Origin: Orbilia blumenaviensis
Lineage: Eukaryota > Ascomycota > Orbiliomycetes > Orbiliales > Orbiliaceae
Direction: 5' to 3'
DNA length: 64,000 bases
Assembly: GCA_036872755.1 (NCBI GenBank)
Contig: JAVHNS010000008.1
Location: 930,001 to 994,000, forward strand
The position numbers and the translations under genes are program-made. The first letter of the stretch is position 1, and each line of letters begins with the position of its first letter. Under the pieces are notes generated by a model. That model saw nothing but the letters and a program-made list of their open reading frames with translations. It had not been told where the DNA came from and searched no databases. Below, piece by piece: positions 50,867-63,700 of this stretch.

Positions 50867-53404
50867 ACGACTTGTTGCACTTTTTCTCGCAACGCTTAAT
50901 ATGTTCTTTTGTAAATGTGCTGCTGGTGTTAGCGTCTGGTGTATACGAGACGAGTACTTTCTTCTCGTCACGACAGGAGTAGCTACCTTAGACAGTGTCT
51001 TTTCCTGCAGTAGGTTTCTCGTATTATCTATAAATTTCTGATCCAGTTGGATATTGTATATAGAGCGGGATCGATACAGTATTTGTCGAAACGCCGCAAC
51101 TGAAGTGCGCTAGTAAATGCTTGGCACCATATTTACTCCGTCTGTCCAGCGTGGTCTCCATAACAAGGAGCGATTTGCGTGCATATGCGCATCCGAACAC
51201 GCCTCATCCCGTTATCTACATGCGCTAGTCCTGCACTATATTCTAATCCGTACCGTGGTAGCTCAAAAAGTAGACTTTTGTCTACACCGCACCGCTAAAT
51301 GTTTTTCGAACTCTAATGAGAAAGATTTTAACAGATGCAAGCCAACTGACTCGGATCTTGTTAGCACTCCAATTAACCACTTCTAAGTGCAAGCCATGCT
51401 GATAATGAATGTAGCGCTCCCGTCTAGTTCTTTATGTTTGAGAGTCTAGAACAAACTTTTAATGTGACTGCTTATGGCGGACGTGTAGAATACAGCGGCT
51501 ATTTCACTAGGAAAGACACCAAGCAAGAGTTGATTCGGTTAGCATTATGAAATTTGAAACTAGTTCAAAGTTAAAGTTTCGACGTTTTCCGCATGACACC
51601 ATATCCAAAGGCTTCAACCCCCTCGGCATAATTATATAAAATTAAGCTCATTATCACCGAAGAAAGCCGAAAAGATAAAAGAGATAACCGTAGATCTGAC
51701 TCGGGTAGCTGCTAACAAGCATGTTGGTGGCAAATGGAGAGCCTCTCACTAATTTATTTGAAATCACGTCTTAATGTACATATGTGCATATAGTTATATA
51801 ATTATATATCTTAACATATAACACTATTGGTTCTTGGAAAAGTGCTCACAGAGACCTTTAATATGACATATTTGCCCCGTCACATTCTTACATCAGTATG
51901 GTGATATCATTATCAGCATGCATGATATCACAAAAAGACGCAGTTGTAGAGATGACTTTAGAGCGGGGTAACATACCATTTCTCCAGCGGGCCCACAGAC
52001 TTAGTTCTCAAACGGATCAACGGCTCCCCGGTTTGTCCATGAGCTCCAGACCAAACCCAGGTTTGTACGAAAGTCTCCTATACGGACACCAATTTCGGCT
52101 CACGGGGAACTAAGAAACACTCGGGTCACGGAGAAGCTCTCTAGGAAGAAATGGATAGCGGGCCCTTGAAAGCACAATATACCGCACGGACACGTCGATA
52201 TGCATATTTTCGGGACAACAAAGTTCAACAAGATGGCGGATAGAAGTAGCCAAGACACATAGGGATGCATTTGTGGCTTTTTTTTCAAGCCCAGAAAACA
52301 ACTTCCAGATCGGATTTCACTGAATTCATCGACACCAGTCCACTTTGTAACCGGCGTCTAGCTAGTTACAATTCTATAGGCGGATTGTGAACTCGCCTGG
52401 CGAATACGCCTTGTCAAACTCTAAACTAAGAATTCAGGGTTAGATTTAGTGACGGGATGAAACCCGCTGAACGGCTGTGGGGATGAGATGGCCTGGCCCA
52501 TATGTAAGTATTTGTTGAAGCCGAAGCGGCTAGATCTAACGTTATACTTAGAAGTATACATGGCGGCCTTCCAATCTCATAGAAGACGAATTTGGCTATT
52601 CTATTCCTGAAATACGAATAACATCAAGGCGCTAGCCGGTTGTCTCTAACTAAGTATTGGAGTTGATGAATTATGCATCAACAGAACTGCCGAGCAGATA
52701 TGAATCCCACCCGGTCTGAGGTATTTCTATTAATACCACCTGTTCACTTCTGGCATACGTATCCCCCGGATACCCGGGCTGCTGTATTTAGATACGCAAT
52801 ATTCATCGGGCTGGCTTACTAGATCAGAGCTGCATACACTAAATTTCACATCATGGAGAATTTAATCACCTAGTTTACAACTACCGTTAGGGAGCTCCCA
52901 GGACCCTAGGCACATAAGGAAAGGAAGTGAGAGGGATGTGCAACCCTTGTTTTTCCCGCCGGGGTACACAATCCGGGCTCGCCCAGCCGTTTACCGTTTA
53001 CCGTTTACCGTCTACCGGCCCTCCATCTGTATCTTGACAGTCAGTATGTACACGCAGACTTCGAACTTTGTGCGCGTAACGCCTGAAAATCACATAACTT
53101 TTACAGATAACAATCGCGACATTAATACACTGATAATGGACCTTAATTATTTGTTCCCCAGCTTCATTTCGCCCTTATCCCTTCACCGAGACTCTACTAG
53201 GCAGATAGCTCAGAGAACATAAAAAACGAAATCAATAGGGGCGATATCGATGAAACCTGGATTTCCAAAAGGAAAACAGACACGACAGAAGTTTTCCGGA
53301 CGCAAAAAAACGATATTGTTTTAGCTAAAAGAAAGTAAATTACTACCGGCTACCAGTATAACTTGGTCATTACTGTACAAACGACCATCGTCTACGATAA
53401 AACT
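50867..53404. other. Gene-poor stretch, no gene seen
   Basis: About 2.5 kb with only short open frames lacking any motif. It includes a heptamer tandem repeat at 52987-53014 (listed separately). Confidence 0.45.
52987..53014. repeat. Heptamer tandem repeat, unit CCGTTTA
   Basis: Three exact copies of CCGTTTA at 52987-53007 are followed by one variant (CCGTCTA). The unit is unlike the usual fungal telomere repeat TTAGGG, and the array is too short to suggest function. Confidence 0.8.
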
Positions 53405-54335
53405 TTATTCCGCTAGCCCTTCGAAAACTTTCTGGAAGACAATAGCATCAACATATTTTTCGTCACCCCCGATCCTTAACCAGCCGGCATCCTTAACCCT
53501 CCCAGACCGAGTGAATCCCAACCTATCCCAAAGTCTACAACTGGCGACGTTACTCTCAAAAACTAGATTAAATATACTAGACTTATACCCCTATCGCGTC
53601 GGAGAAAAGAAACGATTAGTTCCCTCAAGTAAGGGCATGTGCTCACGCACTAAAATTTACGCGACGTTAGGAACAACCTACCAATAGCGGTGCATAAACC
53701 AAAAATGTTTCCGCCATGACCCGTCCGACACCCCGCGCTCTCGCAGCTTTTGCTGTTAAAAAGGCCCCATTGCACACGTGAGAACACCTCCCTATCGATC
53801 AACCCCAAATTCTCGACCGTTAGCCACGAAAAGAAAAGAAAGGAACATAAAAAACAACAAAAAAGCAGAAGGGAAACCAGGACACTACAGAGAGTTCTCA
53901 AGATCGAGTCACAAGGCAACGAAGCGTGCAGTAAGCTGATTATCTTATCATTTAAGAAATTTACTCACCTGGATAGTTCGGCTTAACATGAAAGCTCCCC
54001 AACACCATTCCTTCGTCGGCGCCCTCTTCCACCGTTACAACCGCCGCGAAATTTCCAAACCAATACCCTTCGAACGCCTCTACACTCATGGATTCATCCA
54101 TAGGATAGGTATCACCACTCTCTATCTCTCCGTTCAGTTCTTCGCATAACTTTGCCACGATTGCGCTCGACGGAGCATCGTGATACCCGTTAATGTATGG
54201 GGTGATGAGGATCTTAGTACCATCTCTCAGAACTTTTGAGAGCGGGAGGAGCTTAGAGGGCTGGTAATTGGCCTTTGCAGGGCCAGAAAGCTGCTTGCGC
54301 GGAGCAGTAGGATCATCAATTGCGGCCGGCGACAT
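53405..54335 (-). CDS. GNAT-family N-acetyltransferase
   Basis: Exons 54335..53969, 53791..53682 and 53590..53405 splice in frame to 220 residues. The second exon carries the acetyl-CoA-binding motif A (LTAKAARARGVGRVMAETFL, with R-x-x-G-x-G/A as ARGVGR), preceded by the beta-4 strand (MVLGSFHVKPNYPG). The third holds motif B (FESNVASCRLWDRLGFTRSG) and the closing strand. It transfers acetyl from acetyl-CoA to an amine; it resembles small-molecule or protein acetyltransferases of uncharacterised fungal type. The start ATG at 54335 follows the leader, and no upstream in-frame ATG is seen. The substrate is unknown. Confidence 0.9.
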
Positions 54336-55058
54336 CGTGGACAATGGGATTATGTGTTGTTGACGGAAAATTCCAACAGGGATCTTTCGCTGCAGACAAA
54401 CCTTCTACCTGAGCTGCGCTGAAGATTCGTTTCTAATTGGGCTTGAAGGATAACAATTGAAAGAGAGAAATTGAATTCGATCAATTCAATTGAAGAAATA
54501 GCGATTTGTAGAAAGGATGAGATATACAGAGCTTCGACTTAATGATTTCTACCCCCCCATATCAACCGGCCGACATGACTTTTTTATACTTGACGGGTTC
54601 GGGTATCCCTACGGAAGTATGTGTGAAGGATCAAACTAAGACATTTGAGATCCACTTGTGACGAGCGGCGGGGCGGCAACAGAGCAGCCTAGACGCTTTC
54701 CTTTGATTTTCCCGACGTTTGCGAGACCGTGCTCGCGTACAGTCGTTTATTGCTCTACCTTAGGCCTAAACACGCTGGCCCGTGCGCGATTGTATCTCTC
54801 CGTCCCTAGGATTGCTCGAATTTCAATATTTGCGGAAGTCAATCATTTGGGGAAGTACGATCTTCCAACAGATTTAGTTTACCTTCATCCCCAATGCCGC
54901 CAAGCGGCATACCAGAATATGCGTATGAATAAAATACAATGAAGCATAATAATTGGTCTCATAGGCCAGACTCCACAAAGTGGCCCATAAGAATGTACTG
55001 AAACCCATCCATGCTCCTAGTATCCAATCCTTCTGGATCTCTCGGGATGGATAGTCAA
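54336..55058. other. Intergenic, no gene seen
   Basis: The GNAT promoter and the 3' flank of MLH3. A run of short open frames has no recognisable content. Confidence 0.5.
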
Positions 55059-57781
55059 TTAAATATCGTGGGAGCAAATATCTCCACACTTGTCTCCAAA
55101 AAAGCCATCCTCAACACCCCCTCCAGCTATGCAAACCATAGGGACCATAGTCGGGCGACCGTGGGCGCACGAGAACGGGAACTCACAGGTTCCCAGTTTC
55201 CTGATCAGTTCACGGCACTGCTCTAAGGTCAGTTCATCGTTAAACATGATCGCTCCTATGTCGAGAAGTGGATGTCAGTATAAATATATACATATAGGTA
55301 CCTAGTAAAGTGAGACCAGGGAAGCGACATACCCCGGCATGCACGGCTGTTGATGACCTCGACAAGACCCTTCGTCGCCGTGGTCATCCTCTTCATCCAC
55401 TTCTCCTTACCTGCGGAATACTTTTCAAACCTCCCCTCCTTTAGCTCTCGAATCCACCCTCGTAGTAACTCTTCAACCACCGTTTGATCACGTTCAAACT
55501 TATCCACTACCAGCGGTGGTGTCCCAACTACAAAGACTGCCGCACCCCCTCCCACGATCGGCCTGGCCGTAAACTCAAACCCCCACTCCATCATTCCAGG
55601 AGTATATAACTCCAGAGCCGCTGCCTCATTAGCATCCAATATAAAATTTACAGGCTTTCGCAACTTCATCGGACGGTTGTCGTAGTGCCTCCAAATTTTT
55701 TCAACTCGGACTCTTTCATCAGCAGCATGCTGATCTACGACAACCAATGTCCCCAAGCATTGAAGCGTCAACAAGATAAATTTGTTTTCCACTTGGGCGA
55801 TTACTCTTGCCGTTTGAAGAGATAATTTATTGATGGTGCCAGTTGAAGTCGGCTTCTTGTCATCCTTTATTACGCCGCCCGTCACTAACGAATTTCGAGG
55901 AATCTGTTGTTCGGGGCATGGAAAGACTGTGTTATCGGAATACTGTAGACAATGTTAGCTAAAACTATGGATTAGATACGTGAGATACGGGATACTCACA
56001 CTGTAGTGGGCGTATTTCGCCGCCAATTCTCGCCATTCCTTGGCCGTTTTAGGTTTCCCAGGCAGTAAGGTTAGCCTCTTCGGCATCACTTGAGGGGCCT
56101 GCGGCTTAATCTCGTTCCCAGTCCTGTCGTCTAGCCAGAAGTATTCATTCGTCTTCGGATCGAAGTATCTCGAGGCACCTGAAGGCGCCGCAACCGGCGC
56201 TTGCGACCTGGGTGCGACTGTTTCCGACGGCTGTCTGGCGACTCGCTCAGTATTTGCCCTCTCAGAAAATGCAAGATTCGAAAGCCTATGTCTCGGAGCG
56301 ACCATCATGTCTAAGGGTATCATATCTGCTCTCCTTCGCCACCCCAGTATAGGTTTTTTTGTGCCTGTAATGCTTGCCTCGACAGATTCTTCCCTCTTTC
56401 TTTTATCTATGGCCTTCTTCTTCCAGCCACCAACCACCAAAAACTCGTCCACCACCACCTCAATTAGTTTCGTAATGTCCAAAAGAATATTATTATTCCG
56501 TCCATACGCTTCTAAGTGTTCGGGGTGAACCAATCCATACGTTTGCCCGGCAGTCTGCAGGAAGAGCACGAAAGATGGATGTCGCTCCGTTCCCTTCCTC
56601 ACGATGAGCTTTGGCCCACGTTCTGGCGCAGGATTTGCATCAGCTGTGCTGAACGCTGAAGCCCGGAATAAGTCTGCAACTTTTGAGTATAAGATTGAAT
56701 TCCCGTTCTTTGGAACAGAATGGCCATTGACAACTAAGAAAAAAGAATCAGTAATGTTTCTTTTTCTCCCAAGTCGGTGATACTCTCAATTGTTATGGGC
56801 TTGAGGCAAACTCACATATAAACTGCCGTTCCCCATCCATCACGGGTACCAACCCCATGACTCCCTCCATCTGAAGCCCGTTCCAAGTACCTTTGACACC
56901 CTCCCACAGAACACCTCCAAACCCTGCCTGCTCCATCACTCTCTTAACCCTGTCATTCAAATCTAGTTCATCACCACTACCAACATCAACAATCGCTTTC
57001 CTCACGCACTTTTCATCTCTAACCACAACCTTAACACCCTTCCCGTTCTTCGCATGAAGTAAAGCAACTTCAGTAATTTTCCTCTTAATATCTTTCCACT
57101 CCTTTGCAATTGCTGAAGCAGTCATTCTCTCTCTTGCTGCGACCCTAACCGGGAGGTTTCCAAATAATTTACTGACAAGGACCCTTGTCCCACATTTGGG
57201 GAGCATCCAAGAGGGGTCTACGACCCAATCGCAGCCAAGCTGCATACCGTAGTGGTATTTTACCACATGAGTTGATCTATAATCACGGGAGCGTGAGTAC
57301 ATTGTGAGAATAGATGAATTGGCGAGAGATGATAAGAACTCCCCACGACAGCCGAATGTAGGAGTCGAGCCAGTAGGTGTTTTTGAAGTGCCTGAAGTCC
57401 AGCAATATTGCATTAACATCATAATCAGGCTTTAGGTAGTTGGGAGACTCACAATATCGAACTCCGATCATCTTCATATCGTCTGGAATGATACCATCGC
57501 CATTGTCCTCAACGGCCAGGGAATTGCCAGCAAGGTTAATCGAAATATCAACATTAGTTGCATTGCCATCAAGGCCTATTATAATGCACCCAGGTTAGTC
57601 TGGTAAGCGGGAAGGGCAAAATGCATGAATATCGAATAGACCATATGAGTTAATGATAAAAGGACCTACTGTTCATGAAAAGCTCCTCAACAACATCTGC
57701 CAGATTGCCAATATTCACTGTACTCCGGAGAAGAGCAACCTCGCCTGGCGCAATACGAAGAATCCGCGGCAGGCTGGACAT
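55059..57781 (-). CDS. MLH3: DNA mismatch repair protein MLH3
   Basis: Six exons, 57781..57670, 57575..57453, 57391..56816, 56733..56000, 55942..55333 and 55255..55059, join in frame to 783 residues. The N-terminal GHKL ATPase shows ELFMNS with Asp40 (motif I), DNGDGI at 61-66 (motif II) and TFGCRGEF (motif III). The C-terminal part has the MutL endonuclease motif DQHAADERVRVE at 585-596, then SRACRGAIMFND and the metal-binding FSCAHGRPTMVP typical of Mlh3. The protein pairs with Mlh1 to form MutL-gamma, which nicks double Holliday junctions for meiotic crossovers and helps mismatch repair. Motif I reads NSLDG instead of NSxDA, and motif III has Cys for Phe. The last exon is short but ends like the family. 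Confidence 0.94.
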
Positions 57782-58412
57782 GGCGAATAGCTCACCTGAG
57801 GTCAGGCTCGGCGACAGGGGTCCAAAGTTATCGGTCGCAAAAGCACTACTTCGCAATTATAATATAGGTAACAGATGACGATGTCGGAGGATTAAGTTAT
57901 CATATCGATAGAAATGACGAAAGGTTCAGAGAAGAACCGGAGTATGCATAAACCCATCAGAAATGACCCGTTAAGGATGAGCGCCGTCTAGTGAAATTGA
58001 TGTAGTTCTATGAGGTTGTCACGGTTGCACAGCTGCGCGTTTGGCTTTGTAACCTGCCCGGAAATAAGAGACGTTCCTGACGCGAAGTCATGCCCCTCAG
58101 GGTTATTCCATGCCGAGATTTTAATTGGGTTAGTGTGGTAATGTTCCAACACTTGCAACTCTCTTCCAGAGCGTAAAAGTTAGTGTCATAAGGAGAGAAC
58201 CAACAGCTACAGCCGAACTCTTCTGCATTTCAACTATATACTAAACTACCTATGTATCTTAAATCTTGTTTAAGGTATTTTATAATAGCTAAGAATGAAA
58301 TAGAAAGGGAATATAGGAAAGAATCAATTGAACCACCAAAACAGAAAACGGAAGATATTAAATACTATTTCAGAAAACCCTGCATTTGCTCCTAAAATTA
58401 TAGCAGCCCCCT
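57782..58412. other. Intergenic, MLH3 promoter and ccg-9 3' flank
   Basis: No gene is seen. The MLH3 frame stays open for about 25 codons upstream of its first ATG, without a Met. Confidence 0.5.
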
Positions 58413-60786
58413 TCAAACGATAACCGAAAGACCACCTCTTGGCAGTCTAGGTTCTGAATCTTGGTATGGTTCCCCAGCATCCTCTCTCAACATATCATTG
58501 ATCCATCTACCATTTGGCTTAATGATATCACCTCCCTTACCCATCTTGGCAGCCATATACATGAATGTCAAGCTGTTACCAACGGTACCAACCTCATCGG
58601 AAACGTTGTTCTTGGCGAATTCGGACATCCGCTCGTACAAGTCCTTGTCGCGCCAAAGGTCGAAGAGATGGCGGGCAACGGCATCTGAGTCGCCGGGCTC
58701 GACGAGGAAGCCGGATTTCTCGTGCTGGACCTGGAGTGGGATACCACCGGCACGGCTAGCAATAATCGGGATGCCCTTGTGAAGGGCCTCCGAAACCTTG
58801 ACTTCAAAACCCTCACGAGTGGAGAGCTGGAGGGCAACCTTGGCGCAGGATAGAAGGGCGTTGAGCACTATATATTTGTGAGTTTACGAAAACAATCCCA
58901 AACATGAAAAGGGAGACATACGCTGATCAGATGGTGGGATACGCATGACGATAATGTCAGTAACGTACGGTTGGTTCTCTGGCTGCTCAAGGATGTTCAG
59001 GACTTGATCATAGATAATCGAAGCATCTGGGTCATCAATGGCACCGTGACCGCAACTATATGTGGCTTTAGTACTGAGTAGGCTCACCATAAGGTCGTGC
59101 AGAATTATACTCACATCAACAGCTGTGGAATCTTGCTAATAGGAAGGATGTTATCCAACTTCTTGCGGAGCTTCACATAGGACTCAATCACGGTAGGAAT
59201 ACCCTTCGATGGATCAAAACGGGCAACCTGGACAATGTAGTTACGAGCTGGATACTGCAACTTGTACATCCTATTCTCGCTGCAGAGAGTTCGGAAGTTA
59301 TGGAAGTAGTATCGGAGATCCCAGTCACGGAGAGGCTTGCTCAAACCATCGAGCCAGTCAGTGGCAGCACCCATCAGGCCAACTCGCTCAGCGGGGACGT
59401 TCCCTGGCACAAATTTGTTGACTGGGTGGGACAGGAAGACATCGGCTTGCTGGATACGCTCCCAAAGGTAGTTCCAGACATCATTCTGAGCAGTGTTTGG
59501 CTTCAGGACGAGGTCGCCACGGATTTCAATATGGGAACGGTAGATGACTGGGACGTCGGGGCGGAGTTTCTTGATAAGTGGGATGAGACCAGGCATTTGC
59601 GGGTCATCAATGAAGATAACATCAGCACCAGTCTTGCTAAGTGGACCACCCTCCTTGAGCCAGTAGCGCTCCGCGTTATAGGTGATCCATTGATCCATTT
59701 GAGCTTGGTGATCCTTGCTGAAGCCAACGGATGGGTCATTGACACCTTGGAGGATATTGTGATTGTTCTTGGTAATCCTGAACACAGCCGGGTTTGGCTT
59801 TGGAACATACCACCTAACGTCGATGCCGAGGAGCTTGTAGAATCGCATCATGGCGTGTCTCATGAGAGCGACACCGCCACCTTGTGGGGTGGAGTTGAAG
59901 AAGGCAATCTTCAACTTCTTAGACTTGATCTCTTCAGCATACTTGAGAACACATCGCCAAGTAGTGTCGGCGACGGTGTCTTGAAATTGCTTCAAGTTAA
60001 CAAGGTGGATCTTGCCATCTCCATCAACTTCGACCTGGTTGCGGAACCCAATAGTAAGGCGTGGGTTGTGGTTAGGGCCAAAGTACATCAAAGCCTTACG
60101 AACGGCAGAGTCAGCCTGTTCATCGACGCTTCGAACCTCAATACCTTCCTTTGGTGGAGAGTATGTGGAGTTGGCGGAAGCGTGATCTGGGTCAAGGGTG
60201 ATATGGACGTGGAAAACGATTGGGACAATGTCCAATTCTTTCCAGATGATGTTGGAAATAGTTGGGCAGTGGTATTCGGCACCCTCGGTGATACCGGCAC
60301 CAACAAACTTGACGGTGTGTTCACGAGCGAAGGTAGTGAGCTGCTGAACAATATACTTTAGAACCATGTTGGAGATATCTTCCGGGCTAGTCTCAGTGGT
60401 AACATCGTATGTTTCAACTGAGAAATCGGTGGTGTACGTTCCGTCGTGGATCGAGAGACCAATCTCAAGAAGGTTATCGAGAACAAGAGCAGCAATACCA
60501 ACGTACATTGGCTGTAATGAACAGATTAATGTCCAGTCTTTTTTATAAGGGGGGTATTGTTTCGAGTTCAAAAACTTACAGTCAGGGCGGTTCCGACCCA
60601 CCGTTCCTTATCCTCCATAATACTGGTACGTCGCCTGTAACCAGCACCATCGGGAGCACGGGACTGGAAATCATGGTGATCATCCTGGGAAGCTCGACGA
60701 GTTGGATGATTGGTCCCGCTGTTCTTTCGGTGTGGTGTAAGAACAGTTGCGGCCGCAGCGGCGGCTTGTTCGGCTGGAGCAGACAT
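58413..60786 (-). CDS. ccg-9: Trehalose synthase, clock-controlled gene 9 type (GT4)
   Basis: Exons 60786..60580, 60511..59115, 59055..58922 and 58867..58413 give 730 residues. The N-terminal ~90 residues are Ala-rich then basic. The GT4/GT-B core contains LKIAFFNSTPQGGGVALMRHAMMRF, DVIFIDDPQMPGLIPLIKK, YRSHIEIRGDLV, the nucleotide-sugar side IVQVARFDPSKGIPTVIE, and STREGFEVKVSEALHKGIPI with the retaining Glu pair (E-x7-E, EGFEVKVSEAL). This matches Neurospora CCG-9 and the archaeal TreT-type trehalose glycosyltransferring synthase, which joins NDP-glucose to glucose. Trehalose protects against heat, desiccation and osmotic stress. The upstream region has many AGGGG stress elements (listed separately). 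Confidence 0.95.
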
Positions 60787-63700
60787 GATTAAAGCTAAAG
60801 TTCGAAGCTCAATCTAGCGGGACTATAGCTATCAAGCGCTAATGATTGTTAGAAATGTCCCAATCTTACTAGAAGAATGAATGATGCAGTTGTCACTGCC
60901 GTAAAACTGCAATGAAGAGCTGGGCTGGAGAGAGAAGACTGCATAACTCTGCCAAAACCCTCGAGTTTTATAACTGACGTAACAGGCAGAGCTAGGGGGA
61001 AGCTACCTGCGTTGCGTGGCACAAATTTGGGGGTGCCCGTTCGGTAAGACAAACGGCTGACCCAATTGGGAAACGGCCAGCTACGGCTGCGGGGCACCAA
61101 GCTTGCATAGGCAACCCTTGGTGGGGGCAGCTAGGCCTGCTCCTGATAATGATCTGACGCAGGGAATGGCAGCAAAGGGGGTGAGGGGCCCATAAAGGAA
61201 CTCTTCTCTGCTCATAACAGTGCCACTGGTACGGTAACGTAACCTAATGACGAGACTCGGCATGTTTCCTATAGCTTGGCCATTGCCAGCCTAGGAAACT
61301 AGCTTGGAGCATGGGCAGATGGGAGGAAATGTAAGGTGATGGCATCAACGAGAAGGATAGAGATACCTTTTTTCTCCAACAGGGCGGTGCCAATTGGTAA
61401 TGAAGTGGGCCAATTGATGACAATTAACTGCTTTGGGGAGGGGATGGGGATCAGAGAGGGAAAGAAAGGGGCTTCAAGGCGGCGAGAGACCGTCTTTATA
61501 GACTTCCACGGTCGTCGAAAAACTGGGATGGAGATCAATGCTGAGAAGAGAGGGGAATCGAGGGGTCTGCTCGACGCAGTGCAGTGACAGTTCACACTCA
61601 CTCTGCAGCTTGCATACACATTACATATACATAGACAGATACAGCGAGGTCAAGGAGTTTATGCTTGGTATCTGCAGGCTGCCCATTTTATAACCAGACT
61701 AGCTATTGAAATTATTGACAAGCCAGAATACCGCAAGATTTCATATGAAATGGGAAAATTAATTGCAGGCCCGGGCAAAGACCGATGCGCGGGGCCAGCA
61801 TCATGCAACATTAACGACAGCCACGAAGATCGAGGCTATAATTTGCTCTGCACCCTTTGCCTCGCTGGACTGACGCGAGAGGCCAAATAAAGGCCACTCA
61901 TGACGTTGATCATGCCATTGAAGACCCAAGCGAGCAGCAAACAACTGCAGGATGGCGGAAAATATCGATTGCTCTGCTTCGACGCGAATCCAAACTAGAG
62001 CTTGTTCGGGGAAAGATCGTGGACGACGCCACGGATTTTGAAAGCAAGAAATCCTTGCCAACCTATCAATTGAGAAAAACCCCAACTGCAATTGTAAAAC
62101 TAAAAGAGCCCGTGCTTGCAGCGGGGTAATTGGGAAACAGAAAGTTGCATTCTTGTGTAAAGGAAATCAAAAGAGGGAGGCTAATTCCGTTGAGGTTGGG
62201 CTACCAGCTTCTGACGCTGGCCGGTACGGACTACATGCTCGAACAAAGCTGGGGATTTCGGATAGACCTGTCATACCTTGTCACGGATGATGGCTTCCCC
62301 TAGTTCCGGCCTGTAGCTTCCCTTCTCGCTAGCTGAAAAGTGCCGAACGTCCTACTAAGCGGCTGTTACACGTCGAATGTCACAGCCTGCTGTGGTAATT
62401 GTTCTTCGCAAGGAGTGAGTACGAGTACGCAAGTGACGTTGAAGTTGCAACGTTGAAGTAGATGAGCAAGTACTTTCTATTCGATTCTCTACGATAGAAA
62501 CTCTTTTGCGGAGTGGCAAGATATCGTGGTGCATTTATAGAATCCAATCCTGCGTTCCTCCTATCAGAAAGTCGACGAGTTTACCAATGGAACCTGAGAA
62601 AGCTTGGGCCTTCGCACGGCATTCTCGAGATTTTCTTCGGTTCGGTCATTCCTTCCATGTACCGCATCGACCCACAACTGAAGCTCTAGCTCTAGCTCCC
62701 CACGTCTAACCAGTAACGTAAGTGACCCACTAAAAAGCAATGCTCTGCGGGCCAATGATGAACACGCCATGCAAGCTGTCGCCAGATCCCAGCCCTGAGC
62801 TGCATGGCAAAGCTGCAACTTGAGAATCATGCTGCATGGGGAAAGACGGTGTTAACTCTCATAGCTCCACTTTGGGCAATCGTTGAAGCCATCTGAGGGC
62901 TCGCCTCACGATCCTCCAAAGGGGGGCAATGTACGGCGAACTCAGAATTGATCCACCCCACGGAAGAAGCCTGGGTTTCGCCTAAGTTGAAAGAACATTG
63001 GCACTCGCTTTTCTTATTTTCTATCACTTGGTGAATATATCAGGCCCACTAAGAATTACCATTTCTCATGATATAACAAAAATTGATTCTAGGACCCCAT
63101 CTAACTCTCTCGGGGTCTATAAATGCTTCCCCGCGGAGCTCTACTAGTCCCCTTTCGTAGATACATCTATATCCCGTCTTCTCAAACCTTTTAGATACTT
63201 CAAGGAGGGTACATCCGGCCCGCGTCCATATCGGCTTGTTATGTTTCCTTTATCGTTAAACCCGCATACTTCGGCGTTCGGTCTCGCGCAGCCGTGTTGA
63301 ATTCGAAGCGGGACCGGTCACCCTCATGCTCAGGCTCAAGGCTTTGGCGCCCTGCATTGCATGGTGCTGTGAACCAGGAACTAAGCTAGTACCCGAATAA
63401 CCCCCAAACCCTTGTATATGATATCTTTTACCGTACCATAGAAATATGCTCACATTACTTACGTTTAAGCTTCTATATACCCTCAGGGTTGCGAAATGTG
63501 CATGTGCATATTTCTTACTCACAGGACGCAACATGCTGCAAGATTTTCCAGCATCCATTTAGCAGCCTCTCTCAACAGTACTAGGGATTTAGGACACTTG
63601 TTCTCGGGTAGCAGCCGACACAGTTCGAAGGAGGGGTGGTCTCATCTCGAGAGTCGGATAGGAGGGGTATGAGGGGCACGAGTGAGGGGTAGATGGTGCA

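Noticed and set aside
59300..60361. 353-codon open frame on the plus strand
   Set aside because: Lies antisense over the conserved glycosyltransferase core of ccg-9; no motif, produced by strong codon bias of the real gene.
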